5,181 nt of DNA from Anaerolineae bacterium CG2_30_58_95. Its GTDB lineage: Bacteria > Chloroflexota > Anaerolineae > Anaerolineales > Villigracilaceae. Position numbers and translations under genes: made by a program. The notes under the pieces are model-generated. The model was not told the DNA's origin. It searched no databases and saw only the letters and a list, made by a program, of their open reading frames with translations. Below, in pieces: positions 1-5,181 of this stretch. The stretch's first letter is position 1, and each line of letters starts with the position of its first letter. The DNA lies in assembly GCA_001872165.1 (NCBI GenBank), contig MNXK01000008.1, forward strand, positions 1-5,181, in the 5' to 3' direction.

Positions 1-427
1 TCTCAGCCTGCGGCAGGTGAACGTACAAGACGTTATCCTTCACCGTCAGGTCATCAGGGTTGATTTTTTCCAGGTCCAGGCCAGCGATGACCACGCCATG
101 CGCCACGAACAGCAATTTGTCGCCGAAGAGCGGCCCAAATATACCCTGGTTGACCTCGGCCGTGATGACCTTCTCGACGCTGTACTGGATGGTCTCCAAC
201 CGCGCCAGCGAGCGCACCTCGTGCACGATCGTGACCGGGTCCGGAATGACCGTTGGCGTTGGGTGCAAAAGCGCGGCGACTTGCGTGCTTAGGTCGCGGT
301 TGGTCTGCTGCAGGGGCTGTATCGCGCTGCGGATGTTATCGTTGATACCGTTGAAAGCGTTGACAACAGCCCAGACCAGGATAAGGGCAAGAAGGATAAG
401 CAGAATTCGAACGACTGTCTTCTTCAT
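1..427 (-). CDS. DUF4230 family membrane-anchored protein, 5' part (partial)
   Basis: An open frame runs from an ATG at 427-425 to the left edge of the window (142 codons, no stop), so the C-terminus is missing. Residues 1-3 are MKK, followed by one hydrophobic helix (about residues 5-24, VVRILLILLALILVWAVV). A short polar, possibly coiled stretch (28-52) and a Pro/Thr linker (HPTPTVIPDP, 55-64) come next. From residue 65 the pattern VHEVRSLARLETIQYSVEKV, then LLFVAHGVVIAGLDLEKI (105-122) and VLYVHLPQAE (133-142), matches what I know of DUF4230. The family has no assigned biochemical function. The protein is probably anchored by its N-terminal helix with the domain outside the membrane. It is divergent from phnD and shares only the control region with it. 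There is no Shine-Dalgarno sequence before the ATG; see the promoter entry. Family assignment is from memory of motifs, without a search. Confidence 0.8.
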   Translation of the reverse strand, partial: MKKTVVRILLILLALILVWAVVNAFNGINDNIRSAIQPLQQTNRDLSTQVAALLHPTPTVIPDPVTIVHEVRSLARLETIQYSVEKVITAEVNQGIFGPLFGDKLLFVAHGVVIAGLDLEKINPDDLTVKDNVLYVHLPQAE

Positions 428-433
428 GCTTTG

Positions 434-439
434 ATTATA
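434..439 (-). promoter_or_regulatory. Consensus -10 box of the DUF4230 gene; probable leaderless start
   Basis: On the minus strand positions 439 to 434 read TATAAT, a perfect sigma70-type -10 hexamer. It ends 6 bp before the ATG at 427, so transcription should begin at or next to the A of the start codon. A -35 candidate at the optimal 17-bp spacing is GTGCCA (462-457), matching 4 of 6 TTGACA bases. The 18 bases before the ATG contain no purine-rich ribosome binding site, which agrees with a leaderless mRNA. Confidence 0.6.
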
Positions 440-462
440 GTCGAATTCATGAGACTTGGCAC

Positions 463-491
463 TTGCCTTTACGCTCATTTCAAGTTATCAT
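463..491 (+). promoter_or_regulatory. Candidate sigma70-like promoter of the phnDCE operon
   Basis: TTGCCT (463-468, 4 of 6 matches to TTGACA) and TATCAT (486-491, 5 of 6 to TATAAT) are separated by exactly 17 bp. Predicted initiation is near 498, giving a 5' leader of about 80 nt before phnD. An overlapping alternative -10, CATAAT (492-497), lacks a good -35. The predicted start falls inside the inverted repeat at 496-518, which suggests repressor control. This is pattern matching only. Confidence 0.45.
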
Positions 492-495
492 CATA

Positions 496-518
496 ATGGT
501 AGGGCAGTTACCTACCAT
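496..518. promoter_or_regulatory. Perfect 8+8 bp inverted repeat, candidate operator at the phnD transcription start
   Basis: ATGGTAGG (496-503) and CCTACCAT (511-518) are exact reverse complements around a 7-bp spacer GCAGTTA. The dyad starts 4 bp after the proposed -10 box and covers the predicted +1 site, a typical place for a repressor operator. The TGGT...ACCA ends recall operators of some GntR-family regulators, but I cannot assign a regulator and none is encoded in the window. It does not resemble a PhoB box. It could instead act as an RNA hairpin near the 5' end of the transcript. Confidence 0.5.
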
Positions 519-564
519 AAAGTCAAATGGGGAAGCCATCCCCAAAAACCCTATTCTTTTATTG

Positions 565-571
565 AAAGGAG
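565..571 (+). promoter_or_regulatory. Ribosome binding site of phnD
   Basis: AAAGGAG lies 8 bases before the ATG at 580. It fixes that ATG as the start, rather than the in-frame TTG at 463 that would add 39 residues unlike a signal peptide. Confidence 0.85.
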
Positions 572-579
572 AAGACGAA

Positions 580-1710
580 ATGAAGAAGTTCTACCTGTTT
601 CTTTCTTTGCTGGTAGCGGCGACGATGCTGCTGACAGCCTGCGGGCCTACGGCGACACCCACACCCGTGGTCACCCAGGCGCCGACGCAGGCGCCGACCG
701 AGGCGCCAACCGCGACCCCAACCGAGGAGCCTGCACCCACAATCGGTTCACCGGAACACCCCATCAAGGTGTTGTTCGTCCCGTCAGTGGATGCCAACAT
801 CATCGTTACAGGCGGTAAGGTTATGGCTGATGCCCTGAACCAGGCGACTGGCCTGACCTTCGAAGTGATTGTTCCGACTTCCTACGCCGCCACTATCGAA
901 GAGATGTGCGCTTCCCCCACAGACACCATGGCCTTCATCCCCGGCCTCGGCTACGCCATTGCCAGCCAGCTTTGCGGCGTGGATGTTGCCTTTAAGGCCG
1001 TTCGCTACGGCTACCCGGTCTACTGGGCTGAGTACATTGTCGCTCGCGACAGCGAATACCAGACCCTGGCCGACCTGCAAGGTGCGACCTGGGGTTACGG
1101 CGACCAGGGCTCGACTTCCGGTTACATGGTCCCGACCGTCGAACTGGCCGCGGCTGGTATTACCCCCGGCGAGCAGGTCCAGACTGGTGGTCACAATCAG
1201 ACCGTCACAGCCGTATACAACGGCGAAGTTGACTTTGGTACTGTCTTCTACAGCGTTCCGCTCAACCCAGATGGCAAGTCTGCCTTCAGCTATGCAGACT
1301 ACCTGGCTGGCAAAATCACCAAGCTGGAACAGTACGAAATTCCTGCGGAATCCATTCCGAATTGCGCTCTCAGTGAGGATGGCAAGAAAATCCTGTGCGA
1401 TGGCTGGCGCGTTCTCGATGCGCGTGCCAACATCCGCACCGAAGCTCCGGACGTGGTGCAGAAAGTTCGCATCTTAGCGGTTTCCGCTGCCATTCCGAAC
1501 GACACCCTGTCCTTTGGGCCTGAGTTCCCTGCTGATTTACGCGCCCAGATCGAAACCGCTTTGGTAGCCTTCGCTGAGACCGAAGAGTGGAAGAGCTCCA
1601 TCGGCAACAATGACTTCTACGGCTGGACCAGCATTATGCCCGCCACCGATGCCGAATATGACATGGTTCGTGCCATGGTCGAAGCTACCGGCTACACAAT
1701 CAAACCCTAA
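580..1710 (+). CDS. phnD: PhnD-family phosphonate/phosphite/phosphate ABC transporter substrate-binding lipoprotein
   Basis: This 376-residue solute-binding lipoprotein should capture a phosphorus oxyanion outside the membrane and hand it to the PhnE permease. Residues 1-21 form a lipoprotein signal peptide (MKK, hydrophobic core, lipobox LTAC) with the lipidated Cys at 21. Residues 22-60 are a Pro/Thr/Ala/Glu linker, and the binding domain starts near 62 (IKVLFVPSVDA). Family hallmarks are GSTSGYMVP (177-185, the Ser-Thr-Ser anion-binding segment in PhnD-type proteins), GGHNQTVTAVYNGEVDFG (203-220) with His205 and Asp218, and the aromatic YGYPVYWAEY (143-152). Cysteines 110/132 and 262/273 could form two disulfides. 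The start is set by AAAGGAG 8 bases upstream. It is the first gene of phnD-phnC-phnE, preceded by a candidate promoter and operator and followed by a hairpin. Family assignment is firm; the exact ligand cannot be read from sequence. Confidence 0.93.
   Translation: MKKFYLFLSLLVAATMLLTACGPTATPTPVVTQAPTQAPTEAPTATPTEEPAPTIGSPEHPIKVLFVPSVDANIIVTGGKVMADALNQATGLTFEVIVPTSYAATIEEMCASPTDTMAFIPGLGYAIASQLCGVDVAFKAVRYGYPVYWAEYIVARDSEYQTLADLQGATWGYGDQGSTSGYMVPTVELAAAGITPGEQVQTGGHNQTVTAVYNGEVDFGTVFYSVPLNPDGKSAFSYADYLAGKITKLEQYEIPAESIPNCALSEDGKKILCDGWRVLDARANIRTEAPDVVQKVRILAVSAAIPNDTLSFGPEFPADLRAQIETALVAFAETEEWKSSIGNNDFYGWTSIMPATDAEYDMVRAMVEATGYTIKP
676..711 (+). repeat. Three tandem 12-bp units in the phnD linker
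   Basis: Three in-frame copies (CAGGCGCCGACG, CAGGCGCCGACC, GAGGCGCCAACC) encode QAPT-QAPT-EAPT, residues 33-44 of PhnD. They lie in the flexible tether between the lipidated cysteine and the binding domain. Such units can change number by slippage without breaking the frame, altering only tether length. Confidence 0.85.
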
Positions 1711-1731
1711 ATCGGTACATTTCCAAGAATC

Positions 1732-1766
1732 TTTGGGGCAGGGTCGCGAAGCATCCCTGCCCCAAA
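1732..1766 (+). promoter_or_regulatory. Intercistronic hairpin between phnD and phnC (12-bp perfect stem)
   Basis: TTTGGGGCAGGG (1732-1743) pairs perfectly with CCCTGCCCCAAA (1755-1766) across an 11-base loop. It begins 21 bases after the phnD stop codon. No U-run follows (next bases TTGTACTC), so it is not a canonical intrinsic terminator. A second pair, GTACA (1715-1719) with TGTAC (1768-1772), could extend it through an asymmetric internal loop. The likely role is protecting the 3' end of phnD mRNA or partly reducing readthrough, so that more binding protein than ATPase and permease is made, as is known for other binding-protein operons. The role is inferred; the stem is directly visible. 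Confidence 0.75.
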
Positions 1767-1880
1767 TTGTACTCATTCCATTACTCTACAGACAAACACC
1801 AGGGGTTGAATCCATCCAGCGCTATTCATTACCCATCGGCATACGCTGCGCCAAAATCACGGTTTTTCAGGATATTCTAT

Positions 1881-2633
1881 ATGCTTCAAGTCAAAAGCCT
1901 AACCAAAATTTATGACGGCGGCGTGAAAGCGCTCGATAATGTCAGCTTTGAAGTACCAGACGGCCAGTTTCTAGCTATTATCGGCTTAAGTGGATCGGGT
2001 AAATCTACTTTGCTGCGCTGCATCAATCGCTTGGTCGAACCCACTGCCGGGCAGATTCTTTGGAACGGTGAAGATATCACCGCCGCCTCACAGGATGAGA
2101 TGCGCAGGATTCGACGTCGCATTGGAATGGTTTTCCAACATTTCAACTTGGTTCACCGTTCTAAAGTTATCACTAATGTCCTCGCAGGACGCCTGGGTTA
2201 TGTCAACCCAGCCTGGAGCCTGATGAACCGCTTCCCGAAGGAAGACATCGAGAAGGCCATTCAGAAAATGAAAAGAGTAGGCATTGCAGATAAGGCTTAC
2301 CAGCGTGCCGATGAACTCAGCGGCGGACAGCAGCAGCGCGTCGGCATTGCGCGGGCGCTCATGCAGGACCCGGAAATGATCCTGGCTGATGAGCCGGTCG
2401 CCAGCCTCGATCCGGTTCTGGCGCACAGCATAATGACTCATCTAGAAGATATTAACAAAAAAGATGGCATCACTGTTCTGTGCAGCTTGCATTTTTTGGA
2501 TCTGGTGCACCGCTACGCGGGCCGGGTTGTTGCGCTAAACGAAGGAAAATTAGTATTCGAGGGGCTGCCTAAAGATATTGACGACAAGAAATTCAAAGAC
2601 ATTTACGGCCGCGATGCTGAGCGGGTAGGGTGA
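1881..2633 (+). CDS. phnC: PhnC phosphonate-type ABC transporter ATP-binding protein
   Basis: This 250-residue ATPase sits on the cytoplasmic face of the importer and drives transport. All nucleotide-binding motifs are intact: Walker [10 protein letters not shown] (35-43), Q-loop Gln86 ([12 protein letters not shown]), signature LSGGQQQR (146-153), Walker B MILADE with catalytic Glu171 (166-171), D-loop SLDP (175-178) and switch His204 (CSLHFLD). The segments NVLAGRLG (99-106) and [16 protein letters not shown] are typical of PhnC rather than of other importer ATPases, and the length is normal for PhnC. I chose the ATG at 1881 because homology begins at once ([13 protein letters not shown]). 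The 38 in-frame residues upstream look non-coding, and a modest AGGA (1869-1872) lies 8 bases before it. A gap of 170 bp with a hairpin separates it from phnD, and it is followed closely by phnE. Confidence 0.95.
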   Translation: MLQVKSLTKIYDGGVKALDNVSFEVPDGQFLAIIGLSGSGKSTLLRCINRLVEPTAGQILWNGEDITAASQDEMRRIRRRIGMVFQHFNLVHRSKVITNVLAGRLGYVNPAWSLMNRFPKEDIEKAIQKMKRVGIADKAYQRADELSGGQQQRVGIARALMQDPEMILADEPVASLDPVLAHSIMTHLEDINKKDGITVLCSLHFLDLVHRYAGRVVALNEGKLVFEGLPKDIDDKKFKDIYGRDAERVG

Positions 2634-2634
2634 T
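2627..2634 (+). promoter_or_regulatory. Ribosome binding site of phnE overlapping the phnC stop
   Basis: AGGGTGAT matches much of the anti-16S core sequence (its GGTGAT part is the 3' half of the consensus). It spans the phnC stop codon TGA (2631-2633) and lies 5 bases before the phnE ATG at 2640. The arrangement suggests translational coupling of the ATPase and permease. A closer ATG at 2633 is out of frame with phnE. Confidence 0.65.
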
Positions 2635-2639
2635 GATTT

Positions 2640-4484
2640 ATGAAGAATAAAAATGATCGCAAGGCCTCCCCCTGGAAATCCATAAAAGTTGGGCTGGCTT
2701 CCCTTCTGGTCATGGTCATTTTAGCCTATGGATTTCAGATCACCAAGATAAATCTGGAAGAGCTGCGCAGCAAACAACGCCAGGAGAGTCTGATCCGCGT
2801 GGCACGCGCACTTGCAAAACCAGATTTTTTTGAGTACGACCAGGTAGAAGAGGTCATTAACGCCCCGCTCTTTGTACCTTGCCTAACAGATGGAAGTCTT
2901 CCTGCTATGCCAAACCAAACTGCTTCCAACCCTTATCTGGTAATAACTCCTGCTTGTGCCAACCCTGGTGACACGATCCAAGTGGAGGGATTTAATTTCG
3001 CTTCCAAGGCCTCCGGTCCTCTGCGGTTCGTTCCCGGGAACGACCCGAACAATGTGGTGACGCTGGGACGTGTAAACGTGGAAACTGATTCTACAGGGTA
3101 CTTTATTGCCAGCATGATCCTTCCCGACCGGCAAAGCACCGACATGCAATACATACGCGCCTCACTCCGCCGCAATATCGGATTACCTCATCTTACCCAA
3201 ACAGCCCATGATACCTGGGATAAAATTATTGAAACGGTTTTCCTGGCGCTGTTGGCAACCGTTTTTGGAACGATTCTCGCCATCCCGCTTAGTTTTCTCG
3301 CTGCCCGCAACCTGATGAAACCGGTTAAAAGCCCATTAATTAGCATCTCGCTATCTGCTTTGGGATGGCCAATCGGCATTGCATTGGGCTTCTTGATCGT
3401 ACGCGAGGTGGGTGATATCAGCAATGCGATCGGTTCGAATATCTGGATAAACCTGGCAAGTGTTGTGGTTTCCCCGATGCTCATCTGGCTGGGAATGCGC
3501 TGGGCTATCCCTCCGGAGGAGATTAATCCCCCTCATTTACCCATCCGTCTGGCACGTCTGGGTGTGTTACTGCTGGGAGTGTTGGTTGGCTTCTATGGAT
3601 TCTTCCAATTGGCTAGCTTGACGAAGATCGTCGGTATGAATCTCAGAGGTGCTCTGGGATCCTTCGGCTTTTTGGGAAATTTCCTTTTCCAGGTCGGCAA
3701 TATTGTTGCACTCCTGACCCCTGTCCTGGGTGGTTTGGTTGCCGGTGGCGCCCTGGGCAGTTTCCTGGGTCGCATTGGGCAACAAGGTTCTGAAAAACTT
3801 TCCGCCAAAGGCCTAAAAACCATCAATCTGTTTCTAACTTCCATCGCTGGGGCCACCATCCTGACTTTGCTTGGACTATTAATAAACTGGTTGTATCAGA
3901 TCGGCAATCCTTTGTATACCCTCTGGGGCCCAATGGCAGTGGGTGGATTGCTGGGTATTCTCCTGGCAATCTTCAGCGAAGCCAAAGAAGCACTGCCAAT
4001 AGGCATGGTGATCTACTTCATTACCCGCACAATCCTTAACGCCTTGCGTTCAGTGGAAGCGCTGATCATGGCGATTGTTTTCGTAATTGCAGTAGGAATT
4101 GGCCCCTTTGCAGGTGTTTTGGCGTTGGGTTTGCACACCATTGTCAGCCTTGCAAAACTTTACTCCGAGCAGGTCGAGAGCATCATGTCCGGCCCGTTGG
4201 AAGCCGTTCAGGCGACAGGTGCCAATCGTCTGCAAACGATTGTGTATGCGGTCATCCCGCAAATTATCCCACCCTATATTTCCTATACCATGTACCGCTG
4301 GGATATAAATGTGCGTATGTCTACCATTATCGGCTTCGTCGGCGGCGGCGGCATCGGCTTCTTACTTCAGCAAAATATTAACTTGCTTAACTATCGTGGA
4401 GCCAGCGCTCAAATGGTGGCGATTGCAGTGGTAGTTGCTTCAATGGACTACATCTCCTCGGTATTACGCGAGAAGACCATCTAG
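2640..4484 (+). CDS. phnE: PhnE-type ABC transporter permease, greatly enlarged (ectodomain plus membrane insertion)
   Basis: This 614-residue permease forms the membrane channel of the importer. Known PhnE proteins have about 260-280 residues. Helix 1 (about 15-31) is followed by an extracytoplasmic region (about 33-193). Part of that region (98-160: ITPACANPGDTIQVEGFNF, then VNVETDSTGYFIASMILP) looks like an IPT/TIG-type immunoglobulin-like domain, with Cys81 and Cys106 as a possible disulfide. Helix 2 (195-221) ends in the PhnE hallmark LAARNL. An insertion of about 230 residues follows (about 225-455), with roughly six helices near 233-254, 266-286, 305-324, 345-376, 393-418 and 428-446. 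The PhnE core then resumes: TRTILNALRSVEAL (462-475), GIGPFAGVLALGLH (486-499), the EAA coupling motif EAVQATGANRL...IPQIIP (521-544), YRWDINVRMSTIIGFVGGGGIGF (552-574) and a final helix (590-608). The frame is uninterrupted and the coupling motif intact, so it is probably functional. It is the last gene before the terminator. Confidence 0.9.
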   Translation: MKNKNDRKASPWKSIKVGLASLLVMVILAYGFQITKINLEELRSKQRQESLIRVARALAKPDFFEYDQVEEVINAPLFVPCLTDGSLPAMPNQTASNPYLVITPACANPGDTIQVEGFNFASKASGPLRFVPGNDPNNVVTLGRVNVETDSTGYFIASMILPDRQSTDMQYIRASLRRNIGLPHLTQTAHDTWDKIIETVFLALLATVFGTILAIPLSFLAARNLMKPVKSPLISISLSALGWPIGIALGFLIVREVGDISNAIGSNIWINLASVVVSPMLIWLGMRWAIPPEEINPPHLPIRLARLGVLLLGVLVGFYGFFQLASLTKIVGMNLRGALGSFGFLGNFLFQVGNIVALLTPVLGGLVAGGALGSFLGRIGQQGSEKLSAKGLKTINLFLTSIAGATILTLLGLLINWLYQIGNPLYTLWGPMAVGGLLGILLAIFSEAKEALPIGMVIYFITRTILNALRSVEALIMAIVFVIAVGIGPFAGVLALGLHTIVSLAKLYSEQVESIMSGPLEAVQATGANRLQTIVYAVIPQIIPPYISYTMYRWDINVRMSTIIGFVGGGGIGFLLQQNINLLNYRGASAQMVAIAVVVASMDYISSVLREKTI

Positions 4485-4505
4485 TTTTCTCTGCTTCAAA
4501 ACTTG

Positions 4506-4541
4506 GAAACCCGTTTTCCCGCCGGAAACGGGTTTCTTTTG
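4506..4541 (+). terminator. Rho-independent terminator of the phnDCE operon
   Basis: GAAACCCGTTT (4506-4516) and AAACGGGTTTC (4526-4536) form a perfect 11-bp stem with a 9-base loop, followed directly by TTTTG TTCT. It starts 22 bases after the phnE stop. This position and shape fit an intrinsic terminator that insulates the downstream SanA-like gene, which has its own promoter candidate. Confidence 0.88.
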
Positions 4542-4597
4542 TTCTCTGGGAATCGCCGTGGTGATGGAGGTTTCCCCAAGACCCTTTCTTTTTTGCA

Positions 4598-4606
4598 TGG
4601 TAGAAT
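4598..4606 (+). promoter_or_regulatory. Extended -10 promoter element of the SanA/YdcF-family gene; probable leaderless start
   Basis: TGGTAGAAT is a TGn extension followed by TAGAAT (5 of 6 matches to TATAAT, 4601-4606). It ends 7 bp before the GTG at 4614, so transcription should start at or within a base of that codon. No convincing -35 lies at 16-18 bp upstream, which is tolerable for an extended -10 promoter. No Shine-Dalgarno is visible before either the GTG or the ATG at 4635. Confidence 0.5.
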
Positions 4607-4613
4607 ACCGCCT

Positions 4614-5181
4614 GTGTTCAAACGTAGCGTCAAGATGTTCCTGAAAATTCTCTTGATTCTCGCCCTTCTCGGACTTCTCATCCTGGTCATCTCACGCCTG
4701 GTGACCGGGTTGTACGCGCGTCCGAAAACGTACACAGCCGCGCAGGTCCCGGCGCGCCGCGTGGCAATCGTCTTCGGCGCGGGGCTGTGGCGGGACGGGA
4801 CGGCCACCCCGGTGCTGTATGACCGCGTCCAAATCGCCGCCGACCTGTATTTCGCCGGGAAAGTCGAGAAACTCCTGATGAGCGGCGACAACCGTTTCGT
4901 GGAGTACAACGAACCGGCGGTGATGCGCGAGGTGGCCCTCTCGCTCGGCGTCCCGGGGGATGCAATCGTGCTGGATTACGCTGGCCGCCGCACCTACGAT
5001 ACCTGCTATCGCGCCAAGGCGATCTTCGGTTTGACGGAGGCCATCCTGGTCACGCAGAGCTTTCACCTGCCGCGCGCCCTCTACCTGTGCAACCAACTCG
5101 GCGTTGACTCGCTCGGCGTGGAGGCCGACCTGCGTGTCTACCGCAAGTCTTCCGTGCTATACTGGAATATGCGCGAACTGA
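4614..5181 (+). CDS. SanA/YdcF (DUF218/ElyC) family envelope protein, 5' part (partial)
   Basis: An open frame of 189 codons runs to the right edge without a stop. E. coli SanA has about 239 residues, so perhaps the last quarter is missing. A positively charged N-terminus (FKRSVKMFLK) precedes one membrane helix (about 10-30). The DUF218 domain follows from about 49: VAIVFGAGLWRDGTATPVL (50-68), LLMSGDN (87-93), YNEPAVMRE (98-106), VLDYAGRRTYDTCYRA (119-134) and ILVTQSFHLPRALYLC (144-159). These blocks match the SanA branch closely. SanA is linked to cell-envelope barrier function and vancomycin exclusion at high temperature in E. coli; its biochemistry is unsettled. I prefer the GTG at 4614 because of the -10 element just before it and the added positive charges; the in-frame ATG at 4635 is the alternative. 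GC content is clearly higher than in phnC/phnE. No functional link to the transporter is evident. Confidence 0.85.
   Translation, partial: MFKRSVKMFLKILLILALLGLLILVISRLVTGLYARPKTYTAAQVPARRVAIVFGAGLWRDGTATPVLYDRVQIAADLYFAGKVEKLLMSGDNRFVEYNEPAVMREVALSLGVPGDAIVLDYAGRRTYDTCYRAKAIFGLTEAILVTQSFHLPRALYLCNQLGVDSLGVEADLRVYRKSSVLYWNMREL

Noticed and set aside
17..434. Two plus-strand open frames (17-292 and 60-434) over the left edge
   Set aside because: They are shadows of the minus-strand DUF4230 gene, whose translation shows clear family motifs and a membrane anchor.
463..579. Upstream in-frame extension of phnD to a TTG at 463
   Set aside because: It would place 39 residues before the signal peptide, overlaps the promoter and dyad, and lacks a ribosome binding site; the ATG at 580 has a strong one.
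591..1610. Minus-strand open frames opposite phnD
   Set aside because: They show no recognisable motifs or ribosome binding sites and mirror the codon pattern of phnD.
1767..1880. Upstream in-frame extension of phnC to 1767
   Set aside because: The extension would start directly behind the hairpin, has no ribosome binding site, and its 38 residues do not resemble PhnC; homology begins at the ATG at 1881.
1773..1880. Separate promoter for phnC/phnE after the hairpin
   Set aside because: TTGAAT at 1806 has no -10 at 16-18 bp, and TATTCT at 1873 is too close to the ATG and lacks a -35; I see no convincing promoter.
4548..4577. Possible second hairpin GGGAA ... TTCCC between terminator and SanA-like gene
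   Set aside because: Only 5 bp of pairing with a long loop, which is expected by chance.
4597..4603. ATGGTAG before the SanA-like gene resembles half of the phnD dyad
   Set aside because: A single 7-bp half site without the matching arm; it coincides with the extended -10 box and is probably chance.
4496..5096. Minus-strand open frames of 137, 92 and 134 codons opposite the SanA-like gene
   Set aside because: Low-complexity Arg/Pro-rich products expected from the complement of a high-GC gene; the plus frame has strong DUF218 motifs.
1..5181. CRISPR array, tRNA, rRNA, insertion sequence or attachment site
   Set aside because: No regularly spaced repeats, cloverleaf, transposase motifs or terminal repeats were seen on either strand.

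Overview
The window looks like a piece of a Chloroflexota (probably Anaerolineae-type) chromosome. This is an inference from style: a lipoprotein with a long Pro/Thr/Ala/Glu-rich linker after the lipobox cysteine, a DUF4230-type membrane-anchored protein, and an unusually built PhnE. No rRNA or other marker is present to prove it.

Layout. Positions 1-427 (minus strand) hold the 5' part of a DUF4230-like gene that runs off the left edge. Positions 428-579 are a divergent control region. On the plus strand it has a sigma70-like promoter, followed by a perfect 8+8 bp inverted repeat about where transcription should begin. On the minus strand it has a consensus TATAAT placed so close to the start codon that the mRNA is probably leaderless. 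Positions 580-4484 hold a three-gene ABC importer operon in the order phnD (binding lipoprotein), phnC (ATPase), phnE (permease). A 12-bp perfect hairpin without a U-tract lies between phnD and phnC. A strong intrinsic terminator at 4506-4541 ends the operon. Positions 4614-5181 hold the 5' part of a SanA/YdcF (DUF218) family gene that runs off the right edge. It too has a -10-like element only 7 bp before its chosen start codon.

How it works together. PhnD should capture a phosphorus oxyanion (phosphonate, phosphite, phosphate or a relative) outside the cell and deliver it to PhnE, with PhnC supplying ATP hydrolysis. No C-P lyase, phosphonatase or phosphite dehydrogenase gene is visible, so the substrate stays open.

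The most unusual item is PhnE. At 614 residues it is more than twice the usual length of about 260-280. It carries an extracytoplasmic IPT/TIG-like domain of about 150 residues between its first two membrane helices. It also has an insertion of about 230 residues with about six helices in the cytoplasmic loop before the conserved permease core. Both additions sit in loops, the core coupling motif is intact, and six helices would keep the topology. The result looks like a working, elaborated transporter rather than a broken gene.
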